From positions 1 through 11,132 of the forward strand of contig JASHSW010000199.1 in assembly GCA_030038595.1 (NCBI GenBank): DNA of 11,132 bases, written 5' to 3'. The position numbers were made by a program, and so were the translations under genes. This DNA comes from Methylovirgula sp. (GTDB lineage: Bacteria; Pseudomonadota; Alphaproteobacteria; Rhizobiales; Beijerinckiaceae). Of this stretch, positions 1-7,602 are shown piece after piece (within the stretch, counting starts at the first letter, position 1; every line of letters starts with the position of its first letter). The notes under the pieces are model-generated. The model did no database searches. It was not told the DNA's origin and saw only the letters and a list, made by a program, of their open reading frames with translations.

Positions 1-150
1 TCTCCTCTGTTTTGCGGCGAAGATCCGCAATTGCTCGGCAGAGACCGGAGACGAAGCGAGAAAAATCTTCTCTTCCTCGGGCCCGATGCGGCGGTTTTGT
101 CCCCCGTTCTGGGGCGGGTGTGTTCGAAATCCCACAGATCCCATCTAGCT

Positions 151-210
151 ATGCCAATAGTCTATCATTTCTATTGACTATTCAGCCTCCATGATGCCAA
201 TCTAGATCAT
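151..210 (+). promoter_or_regulatory. Direct-repeat operator candidate upstream of the porin
   Basis: ATGCCAAT occurs at 151-158 and again at 194-201, 43 bp apart (about four helical turns). The match continues imperfectly: ATGCCAATAGTCTATCAT (151-168) against ATGCCAATCTAGATCAT (194-210). A dyad, AATAGTC (156-162) and GACTATT (176-182) with a 13-nt loop, overlaps the first copy. The second copy sits where a -35 element would be for the TATAAA at 217-222. Seen: repeats and dyad. Inferred: two binding sites for an activator controlling the porin. The regulator is unknown. Confidence 0.4.
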
Positions 211-216
211 AGAGTA

Positions 217-222
217 TATAAA
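217..222 (+). promoter_or_regulatory. Candidate -10 element of the porin promoter
   Basis: TATAAA matches five of six positions of the sigma-70 -10 consensus. No -35 hexamer lies 16-18 bp upstream; that position is occupied by the second copy of the direct repeat, which would fit an activator-dependent promoter. Transcription would begin near 229. That makes an ATG at 234 essentially leaderless and favours the ATGs at 261 or 279 for the porin. A TTGACT at 174-179 looks like a -35 box but has no good -10 at normal spacing. Confidence 0.35.
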
Positions 223-278
223 CTTACTTCTCTATGTGGCTGGCCTGGATAGGGGGTCTGATGCATCAGGAATTCGGC

Positions 279-1973
279 ATGCGGGCAGCCGCGGGAATAC
301 GCGCGGGTGGCAAAGCCGCGCGAATAGCGCTGCTCCTGGCGGCATCGAGCCTATGGGCTTGCGGCGGACCCGCGCTCGCGGACGACGCGCAGATCCAAAA
401 ACTGGAAGCGCAGATCCAGCAAATCGAAGCGCGCCATCAGGCCGAGATCAGCTCGTTACGCGCGGAAATCCGGGCGCTGCGCAAGCAACGGCCCGTCACG
501 GTAGTGCAGACGAGAGGGGCGCCGGTTCCCGCGGGTCCACACGTCATTATGTCGAGCGCGAACGGCTTTCATTTTGGCCTGGCGAGCCCGGACAACCAGA
601 ACACCATCGAATTGACCGGTCGGTTGCACATCGATACGGGCGCGTATCTGGACTATCGGCCCGGTGTCAGCACCACGGACCAAAAAGGTCTCTCGAGCGG
701 TCTCAATTTGCGGCGCGCGCGGATCGGCGTGGTCGGCAAGTTCCTGGGCGACTGGAACTATGCCCTCATCTACGACTTTGGGAATACCTCCGACAGCCTC
801 AATCCAAACAACGCTCTGGCGAACGCCAACTCGAGCACGGCACCCAGCCTGAACAACAACTATCTGGCCGGAGTCGAAAACGCCTTCGTCACCTACAATG
901 GCTTCTACAAACACGGGGGGCCGTTTCCGGTTGCCATCGACTTGCCGGGCGTCCAGGACGTGCCATGGACGCTTGACGAACCGACCGGCTCCAACAACAT
1001 CATGTTCCTGGAGCGTTCCTCCGCGCAGGTCGTCGCCACAGAATTCGGCGGCGGCGATTTCCGCACGGCCGCAGGCGCGCATTCCAACAACGACCGTTAT
1101 TGGGTCGGCGCCTATATCACGGGCCCGAACAGCGGCGCTTTGCACACGCTTGGGTATCTCTGCAATAGCACTACCGCGCCTTGCAACGCGGGTTCTGGGT
1201 TGGGACGGCCGCTCTCCGGGCTTTTCCGCGCATCCTACCAGATTGTGCAGACGAAAGATGCCTCGCTCCATGTCGGCTTCAACTATGCCAATCTTTTTGA
1301 TCCGCGCATCGGCGCAAACGTCGAAGGCATCCAGCTCTATGACCGGCCGGAACTTCGCGTCGACCCCACGTATTTTCTGAACAGCGGCAACATTCCAGCC
1401 CATGGCGGCGAAGTCTTCGGCGCCGAAGCAGCGGCCGCTTGGCAGAACTTCTTCTTACAAGGCGAATATTATCATTACGTCGTCGATACGCTCCTCGGCA
1501 CGACGGCATACCCGAGCGGTACCATTAGTGGCTGGACGGGTGGTGTTCCCGGCCCAACGCTCAATTTCAACGGTGGTTATGCTGAGGCGAGCTACACGTT
1601 TGGCGGCAAGCGCTTTTATAACCCTGCGACCGGGGCATACGGCGGAGTCATTCCCGAGAACCCGTTCGTCCTCGGGGGCGGGGGCTGGGGCGCGCTGGAG
1701 ATCGCCGGGCGCTACAGCACCGTTGATCTCAACGATCCCAATCTGACCACCACGACGCTCGGAAGCAGCTACAAGCCGGCGAGCGGTGGCACCTACGGCG
1801 GCAGCTCGCAAACGTCCTATGGGGTCGGGCTTAACTGGTATCCCAACCTCAACTTGAAATTCATGCTTGATTACGAGCACGTCGTTGTCGACAACCCCGC
1901 TTATTTCGGCGGTCCAAATACGCGCGGCGCGACCATCGACTGGATCGCCGGCCGTACGCAGATCGTCTTCTGA
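279..1973 (+). CDS. Outer-membrane porin with N-terminal coiled coil (OprP/OprO-like)
   Basis: Predicted trimeric-type outer-membrane porin for passive uptake of small, possibly anionic, solutes; the substrate cannot be read from sequence. With the chosen start it has 564 residues. Residues 1-34 are a signal peptide with basic n-region, hydrophobic IALLLAASS core and ALA/DD cleavage site. Residues ~35-72 (DDAQIQKLEAQIQQIEA and on) form a heptad-like charged coiled coil, typical of alphaproteobacterial porins with a periplasmic tether. The rest is rich in Gly, Asn, Tyr and alternating aromatic strands and ends in Phe (TQIVF), the usual outer-membrane assembly signal. The length and coiled coil suggest the phosphate-selective porin O/P family (Pfam Porin_O_P). 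The start at 279 follows AGGAAT (268-273). ATG 261 (AGGGGG at 251-256) is an alternative, and ATG 234 lies too near the probable transcription start. An alginate-export-type barrel follows. Confidence 0.85.
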   Translation: MRAAAGIRAGGKAARIALLLAASSLWACGGPALADDAQIQKLEAQIQQIEARHQAEISSLRAEIRALRKQRPVTVVQTRGAPVPAGPHVIMSSANGFHFGLASPDNQNTIELTGRLHIDTGAYLDYRPGVSTTDQKGLSSGLNLRRARIGVVGKFLGDWNYALIYDFGNTSDSLNPNNALANANSSTAPSLNNNYLAGVENAFVTYNGFYKHGGPFPVAIDLPGVQDVPWTLDEPTGSNNIMFLERSSAQVVATEFGGGDFRTAAGAHSNNDRYWVGAYITGPNSGALHTLGYLCNSTTAPCNAGSGLGRPLSGLFRASYQIVQTKDASLHVGFNYANLFDPRIGANVEGIQLYDRPELRVDPTYFLNSGNIPAHGGEVFGAEAAAAWQNFFLQGEYYHYVVDTLLGTTAYPSGTISGWTGGVPGPTLNFNGGYAEASYTFGGKRFYNPATGAYGGVIPENPFVLGGGGWGALEIAGRYSTVDLNDPNLTTTTLGSSYKPASGGTYGGSSQTSYGVGLNWYPNLNLKFMLDYEHVVVDNPAYFGGPNTRGATIDWIAGRTQIVF

Positions 1974-1999
1974 CGCAACGGCTTCGGCCGGGCGTTGCG
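1974..1999 (+). repeat. Hairpin directly after the porin stop codon
   Basis: CGCAACG (1974-1980) pairs with CGTTGCG (1993-1999). A competing inner hairpin GGC-TTCG-GCC (1980-1989) has a stable TTCG tetraloop. It starts at the base after the TGA and has no T run, so on its own it is more likely a 3' RNA-stabilising structure than a terminator. It is followed eight bases later by a stronger hairpin. Confidence 0.5.
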
Positions 2000-2006
2000 C
2001 GATTTA

Positions 2007-2036
2007 TCCCGGGCAGGCAACTGCCCGGGACATTTC
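2007..2036 (+). terminator. Terminator-like hairpin between porin and alginate-export gene
   Basis: A perfect 10-bp stem, TCCCGGGCAG (2007-2016) and CTGCCCGGGA (2021-2030), closes a GCAA tetraloop of the GNRA class. The following CATTTCTAT is only moderately T-rich, so it may terminate fully, partly, or mainly protect the porin mRNA from 3' decay. It lies 40 bases before the next start codon, and no clear promoter is visible between the two. Partial read-through that lowers the second gene's expression is therefore plausible. Confidence 0.6.
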
Positions 2037-2070
2037 TATCCACCGCGATCTCCTTTAGTCTGCGCCCCCG

Positions 2071-3501
2071 ATGCGGGGTCGCAAAGCGCAACATCCTTGC
2101 ACGTTCCGCCACGCCTGCGCGGCGGCGATGTTTGCTTGGCTCATTCTGCCGACGGCGGCGCGCGCCCAATATTTTGCCCTCGGCAAAGGCAGTTATCCGC
2201 TCGAATTCTACGATATCGACTTCAGCGCCCTCGCTAATCCGGCCAACCGGATCACGCCGCTCGATCAATTGCACTACATCCCGATCGGGTCCGATCCCGA
2301 AACTTACTTGTCGCTCGGTGGCGAAATGCGCCAACAATTCTGGTCGTGGAGCAACGAAGGCCATGGGCTGAAATCGCCACGCTACAACACTTATGACCTC
2401 TCGCGTCTCCTCGTTGACGCCTATCTCCACCTTAATCGGCATGTCGCGATCTTCGCGCAGCTCGGCCGGTTCGACGCGCTCGGCAAGATTGCCCCGCTCA
2501 ACGCGGCGGATGCGAGCCGCGGTCGTCTGCAGCAGGGTTTCGTCGAACTCAAGCAGAAGCTCGGCCCCGCTGCGATCACGGTGCGTGCCGGCCGCCAGGA
2601 GATCGCGCTGGGTTCGCAGCGGTTCGTCTGGGTCAACGACAGTTCCAATATGCGCACGACCCACGACGGCGTGCGTATTCATGCCGATGTGCAAGGCAAC
2701 GCCACGCTCGATCTTGTCTACAGCCGGCCGGTCACGCCGACCCTCGACGCGTTCTCGGACTTCGATTCGCATGCCGGCACGTTCGGCGCCGTCTATCTCA
2801 GCGAGTTGGTGATTCACGATCAACTGCATGTCGACGAATATTATTATTTCCGGCACGCCATCGGCGCCCAATACGCCGGGGTCACCGGCAACGAGGACCG
2901 CGATACCGTTGGCGGCCGGCTCTGGGGCGCTTTCGGATCGTTCAAATACGACAGCGACTTCGCCTACCAATTCGGGACCTTCGACGGCCGGCCGATCTCC
3001 GCCCTGGGTACTTCGACGCGCGTCCTCTATTCCTTCGAAAGCCTACCTTGGGATCCGGGCCTTCAGTTCCAAGCCAGCTATTTCAGCGGCACCGGCCGAA
3101 GCAATGCAACGATCGGTACGTTCAGCGCTCCTTTTGGGCGTCCGACGATGCTCAATTATGCCGGGCTCGAGACGCTCGAAAACTTGATCGAAGCCTATCC
3201 GGCCATCATCGTGAATCCGACCGACGATCTGGCGCTGCGCTTCGGACCGGAAGCGGTTTGGCGTCCGTCGGTTTATGACGCCGTCTACATTTCGCGGACA
3301 ACGCCGCTGCCGCAGACCGTCTCCGCCATGGACACGGCGGGCTATATCGGCACGAATCTCGTCGCTACCGCGCAGTGGAAGATCCTCGCGAACGTCAGCC
3401 TGTTCGGCGAATATCTGCACGAGCTCGCCGGTCCGGCGATCACCCTGGCGGGCGGCCACGGCGCCGACGCCGGCATCGCGCAGCTCGACGTGAATTTCTG
3501 A
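2071..3501 (+). CDS. Alginate-export family outer-membrane protein
   Basis: Predicted outer-membrane beta barrel of the alginate export family (Pfam Alginate_exp). The name comes from Pseudomonas AlgE, but most alphaproteobacterial members have unknown substrates, and no alginate-synthesis genes are in this window. The 476-residue protein starts with a long signal peptide (hydrophobic AAAMFAWLILPTAA, cleavage near ARA/Q at 32-33). A barrel follows, with conserved-looking stretches such as RLLVDAYLHLNRHVAIFAQL (~111-130), RAGRQEIALGSQRFVW (~172-187) and LWGAFGSFKYDSDFAYQFG (~285-303), ending in DVNF with terminal Phe. An in-frame TAG at 2056-2058 leaves ATG 2071 as the first possible start; the next ATG (2128) would cut away most of the signal peptide. 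There is no good Shine-Dalgarno sequence. It probably depends on read-through from the porin. Confidence 0.8.
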   Translation: MRGRKAQHPCTFRHACAAAMFAWLILPTAARAQYFALGKGSYPLEFYDIDFSALANPANRITPLDQLHYIPIGSDPETYLSLGGEMRQQFWSWSNEGHGLKSPRYNTYDLSRLLVDAYLHLNRHVAIFAQLGRFDALGKIAPLNAADASRGRLQQGFVELKQKLGPAAITVRAGRQEIALGSQRFVWVNDSSNMRTTHDGVRIHADVQGNATLDLVYSRPVTPTLDAFSDFDSHAGTFGAVYLSELVIHDQLHVDEYYYFRHAIGAQYAGVTGNEDRDTVGGRLWGAFGSFKYDSDFAYQFGTFDGRPISALGTSTRVLYSFESLPWDPGLQFQASYFSGTGRSNATIGTFSAPFGRPTMLNYAGLETLENLIEAYPAIIVNPTDDLALRFGPEAVWRPSVYDAVYISRTTPLPQTVSAMDTAGYIGTNLVATAQWKILANVSLFGEYLHELAGPAITLAGGHGADAGIAQLDVNF

Positions 3502-3532
3502 TCGCCTAACGCCCTCCCGCCGCCAACCTCCC

Positions 3533-3560
3533 TTGTCATCCTCAAAGGCTGGCGCATAAT
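3533..3560 (+). promoter_or_regulatory. Sigma-70-type promoter of acs
   Basis: TTGTCA (3533-3538) and CATAAT (3555-3560) each match five of six consensus bases and are separated by 16 bp. Transcription would start near 3567, giving acs a leader of about 60 nt. It lies just beyond the end of the alginate-export gene, so acs is probably transcribed independently of the two barrel genes. Confidence 0.55.
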
Positions 3561-3570
3561 CGTCGCAACA

Positions 3571-3596
3571 GCGGGAGAACCCGCGCCTTAGGCGGG
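3571..3596 (+). promoter_or_regulatory. Alternative hairpins in the acs leader
   Basis: Three short blocks can pair in two exclusive ways: GCGGG (3571-3575), CCCGC (3580-3584) and GCGGG (3592-3596). The middle block can pair with the first (loop AGAA) or the third (loop GCCTTAG). A further CGCC-TTA-GGCG helix (3584-3594) competes. The element lies between the predicted transcription start and the ribosome binding site at 3618. Stems of five pairs are short for GC-rich DNA, so a switch is possible but chance pairing is a real alternative. Confidence 0.3.
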
Positions 3597-3617
3597 CTTC
3601 GTGAGGTTCGCGGTACG

Positions 3618-3622
3618 GGAGG
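3618..3622 (+). promoter_or_regulatory. Ribosome binding site deciding the acs start
   Basis: GGAGG lies 5 bases before ATG 3628. The frame is open back to a GTG at 3601, but that start would place this near-perfect site inside the coding region, so 3628 is chosen. Confidence 0.85.
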
Positions 3623-3627
3623 AAACG

Positions 3628-5607
<1,980 letters not shown>

Positions 5608-5621
5608 GGCACGTTCCCGCG

Positions 5622-5639
5622 GTGCGGCCTCGCCGCCAC
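5622..5639 (+). terminator. Weak terminator-like hairpin after acs
   Basis: GTGCGGC pairs with GCCGCCAC around a CTC loop, with one bulged C. It lies 15 bases after the acs stop. There is no immediate T run (a TTTT occurs about 12 bases later), so this is at best an imperfect terminator or a 3' stabilising stem. Confidence 0.3.
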
Positions 5640-5678
5640 ACGTCCATATGATTTTAACCCGCCCGGGCAAAAATGATC

Positions 5679-5706
5679 TTCAAGCGCGTGCGGCGCTTGC
5701 TATGAT
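5679..5706 (+). promoter_or_regulatory. Candidate promoter with dyad upstream of the L,D-transpeptidase
   Basis: TATGAT (5701-5706) is a five-of-six match to a -10 box, with a weak TTCAAG (5679-5684) 16 bp upstream. The spacer is almost filled by a perfect 7-bp dyad, CAAGCGC (5681-5687) and GCGCTTG (5693-5699), which would suit a repressor operator. Transcription would start near 5713, about 32 bases before ATG 5745. The poor -35 box keeps confidence low. Confidence 0.3.
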
Positions 5707-5744
5707 TGGTTGACGGTTGCGTATTGTCGTGCATGGGGGGCGTA

Positions 5745-6284
5745 ATGGGTATGTGGAGCAGTCGGAGGAGCTTGGCGCCGGCAATTCTCGCGGTTCTCTT
5801 GTCGGGCGGGGCCGGGCTAATTGCGTGCAGTACGGCGAGCGCGCGCAGCTTGGTTGCGATTTCTCCCGAATATCCGGCCGGTGAGATCATCATCAGCCAG
5901 CATCAGCGCAGGCTCTATTTCACCGAAGGAAACGGCCGCGCGATTTGCTACCCGGTCGCCATCGGCATGCCCGGCAAGGCGTGGCTTGGCGAGGCCGCCG
6001 TCGAAGGCAAGTACATCGCCCCCGCTTGGTCGCCGCCGGCGATCGTGCATCGCGATCATCCCGAGCTTCCGGCGCTAATTCCGGGCGGCTCGCCGCACAA
6101 TCCGATGGGCGCCGCGGCGATCACGCTGACACGCTATCAGGTCGCGATCCACGGGACGACGGCACGGATGCGCAGGAGCGTCGGCACGGCAGCCTCCTAT
6201 GGTTGCATCCGCATGTACAACGAGGACGTGGTCGATCTCTACCAACGCGTGAGCGTCGGCACCCCGGTCATCGCCATCCGGTGA
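5745..6284 (+). CDS. L,D-transpeptidase (YkuD/ErfK family), exported
   Basis: A periplasmic cysteine transpeptidase of the YkuD fold, which forms 3-3 peptidoglycan crosslinks or attaches proteins to peptidoglycan. From this start it has 179 residues. An N-terminal Arg pair and hydrophobic core (residues ~7-27) direct export. LIAC at 25-28 fits a lipobox (Cys28 would be acylated), while ASA/RS at 31-35 fits signal peptidase I, so soluble periplasmic or lipid-anchored forms are both possible. The catalytic domain fills ~37-179: IHGTT with His136, then SYGCIRMYNEDVVDLY with nucleophile Cys154 and its Arg156, then GTPVIAIR at the end. The usual SHGC/SxGC position holds Tyr. NPMGAAAITL matches the family strand before the His. 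No LysM or other wall-binding domain is present. ATGs at 5733, 5745 and 5751 are in frame; GGGGG at 5736-5740 is nearest to 5745. Confidence 0.9.
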   Translation: MGMWSSRRSLAPAILAVLLSGGAGLIACSTASARSLVAISPEYPAGEIIISQHQRRLYFTEGNGRAICYPVAIGMPGKAWLGEAAVEGKYIAPAWSPPAIVHRDHPELPALIPGGSPHNPMGAAAITLTRYQVAIHGTTARMRRSVGTAASYGCIRMYNEDVVDLYQRVSVGTPVIAIR

Positions 6285-6308
6285 TCCGGCATTGTCGGCA
6301 GCGTGCGT

Positions 6309-6327
6309 CCCGCCCTAGATTAGCGGG
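6309..6327 (+). promoter_or_regulatory. Hairpin abutting the monooxygenase start codon
   Basis: CCCGC (6309-6313) and GCGGG (6323-6327) pair around a 9-base loop, and the 3' arm touches ATG 6328. No good Shine-Dalgarno sequence precedes the start. If formed, the stem would block ribosome access, implying weak or regulated translation. The stem is only five pairs. Confidence 0.3.
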
Positions 6328-7542
6328 ATGACCTCGATGCAAACGACCTGCTGTGTCGTCGGTGGCGGTCCGGCCGGCATGATGCTCGGCTTTCTGCTGG
6401 CCCGCGCCGGGATCGAGACGATCGTTCTCGAAAAACACGCCGATTTCCTGCGCGATTTCCGCGGCGACACGATCCATCCTTCGACGTTGCAAGCGATGGA
6501 CGATCTCGGCCTCCTCGACGAATTCCTGAAACTGCCGCACCAAGAGGCGCGCCGACTCTCTGCAATCGTCGGCAATGAGACGATTACCACCGTTGATTTC
6601 TCGCATCTGCCGACCAAGGCCAAATTCATCGCGGTCATGCCGCAATGGGATTTCCTCAATTTTCTCGCCAGCAAGGCAAAGGCCTACCCGAGTTTCCGGC
6701 TGATGATGGAGACGGAAGCCGACGGTTTGATCGAAGACGGCGGCATGGTGCGGGGCGTGACGGCGCAAACGCCGGACGGCCCGCTTCGCATCCGCGCGGT
6801 CCTGACGGTTGCCGCCGACGGGCGCCATTCGAAGATGCGCGCCGCGGCGGGGTTTACGCCAAGGGACATCGGCGCGCCCATGGATGTACTGTGGTTCCGG
6901 CTGGGCCGGCGCGCCGGCGACCCCGCCGAAACCTTCGGCCGGGCCGATCAAGGCCAAATGCTCGTCCTGATCGATCGCGGCGATCACTGGCAGGCCGGCT
7001 ATATCATTCCGAAAGGCGGCTTCGACGCGTTGAAGCGTCAGGATATTGCTGTCTGGCGTCAACGCCTCAAGGAACTCGTCCCCTTCCTCGGCGACCGCGT
7101 TTCGGAGATCGGAAGCTGGGACGATGTCAGGCTCTTGACCGTCACCGTCGACCGCCTGCCCCGCTGGCACAGGCCGGGTTTGCTTTGCATCGGCGACGCG
7201 GCGCATGCCATGTCGCCGATCGGCGGGGTCGGCGTCAACGTCGCGATTCAGGACGCGATTGCCGCCGCCAATATCCTCTATGCGGCGCTGCGCCAGGGAG
7301 CCGCGCCCGACAGCCTGCTCGCGGCGGTCCAAGCCCGGCGCGAGCCGGCGGTAAAACTTACGCAGGCGCTGCAAGTTTTCATCCAGAATCGGGCGATCAC
7401 GAATGTGTTGCGCCGAACCGGAGCGGTAAGGCCGCCTTTTGTCCTCCGCATCTTCAATTATCTTCCCTGGCTGCGCCGCCTGCCGGCACGCTTCGTCGGC
7501 ATGGGGTTTCGGATGGAGCGGGTGAAAAGCCCGCAGGCGTAG
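6328..7542 (+). CDS. FAD-dependent monooxygenase-like oxidoreductase (PHBH/UbiH type)
   Basis: A group A flavoprotein related to p-hydroxybenzoate hydroxylase and UbiH (Pfam FAD_binding_3), which normally hydroxylate aromatic or quinone substrates using NAD(P)H and O2. The substrate here is unknown. The 404 residues contain the Rossmann dinucleotide motif VVGGGPAGMMLGFLLARAG (10-28) ending in VLEK (33-36), an arginine-containing RDFRGDTIHPS stretch (42-52), the DG motif AADGRHSKMR (162-171, D164) and the second FAD motif CIGDAAHAMSPIGGVGVN (287-304, D290). The C-terminal ~40 residues are hydrophobic and basic (IFNYLPWLRRLPARFVGMGF), possibly a peripheral membrane contact. A second in-frame ATG lies at 6337. 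It begins 43 bases after the L,D-transpeptidase gene and has no clear promoter, so co-transcription is possible. No ferredoxin or reductase partner is adjacent, as expected for a single-component enzyme. Confidence 0.87.
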   Translation: MTSMQTTCCVVGGGPAGMMLGFLLARAGIETIVLEKHADFLRDFRGDTIHPSTLQAMDDLGLLDEFLKLPHQEARRLSAIVGNETITTVDFSHLPTKAKFIAVMPQWDFLNFLASKAKAYPSFRLMMETEADGLIEDGGMVRGVTAQTPDGPLRIRAVLTVAADGRHSKMRAAAGFTPRDIGAPMDVLWFRLGRRAGDPAETFGRADQGQMLVLIDRGDHWQAGYIIPKGGFDALKRQDIAVWRQRLKELVPFLGDRVSEIGSWDDVRLLTVTVDRLPRWHRPGLLCIGDAAHAMSPIGGVGVNVAIQDAIAAANILYAALRQGAAPDSLLAAVQARREPAVKLTQALQVFIQNRAITNVLRRTGAVRPPFVLRIFNYLPWLRRLPARFVGMGFRMERVKSPQA

Positions 7543-7543
7543 C

Positions 7544-7564
7544 TCGGCGGCAAATTCCCGCCGA
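7544..7564 (+). terminator. Hairpin between the monooxygenase gene and pgi
   Basis: TCGGCGG (7544-7550) and CCGCCGA (7558-7564) form a 7-bp stem with a CAAATTC loop, starting one base after the TAG of the monooxygenase gene. No T run follows, so it is a weak terminator or a 3' mRNA stabiliser. No convincing -35/-10 pair is visible between here and the pgi start. Confidence 0.35.
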
Positions 7565-7602
7565 TATGGTAGATACGGACGTTACCCAACGAATCGCCGT
7601 CC

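Larger units (their letters stand above)
1..233. other. Non-coding leader upstream of the porin
   Basis: No convincing gene is visible here. A 60-codon open frame from 12 to 194 has low-complexity Arg/Ser/Pro-rich content and no recognisable family, so I treat it as chance. The first ~130 bases are GC-rich and hold a small hairpin (TTGCGG at 12-17 with CCGCAA at 25-30, loop of 7) without a T run. From about 140 onward the DNA becomes clearly AT-rich, unlike the rest of the window, as expected for a promoter region. Separate entries describe the repeat, the dyad and the -10-like element in this stretch. Confidence 0.6.

Noticed and set aside
162..179. Pho box for the phosphate-porin-like gene
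   Set aside because: CTATCAT matches one half of the CTGTCAT-N4-CTGTCAT pattern, but the second half matches only about two of seven bases.
12..194. Sixty-codon open frame at the left end
   Set aside because: Low-complexity sequence, TTG start without ribosome binding site, and overlap with the repeated operator-like motif.
1861..2970. Minus-strand open frame of 369 codons opposite the porin end and alginate-export gene
   Set aside because: Same kind of antisense shadow; it crosses the intergenic hairpins and shows no domain or signal.
3601..3627. GTG start for acs at 3601
   Set aside because: The added residues would be encoded across the GGAGG site that serves ATG 3628, and they do not resemble Acs N-termini.
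6268..7374. Minus-strand open frame of 368 codons opposite the monooxygenase gene
   Set aside because: Antisense shadow of a gene with clear FAD motifs; its own protein has no recognisable features.
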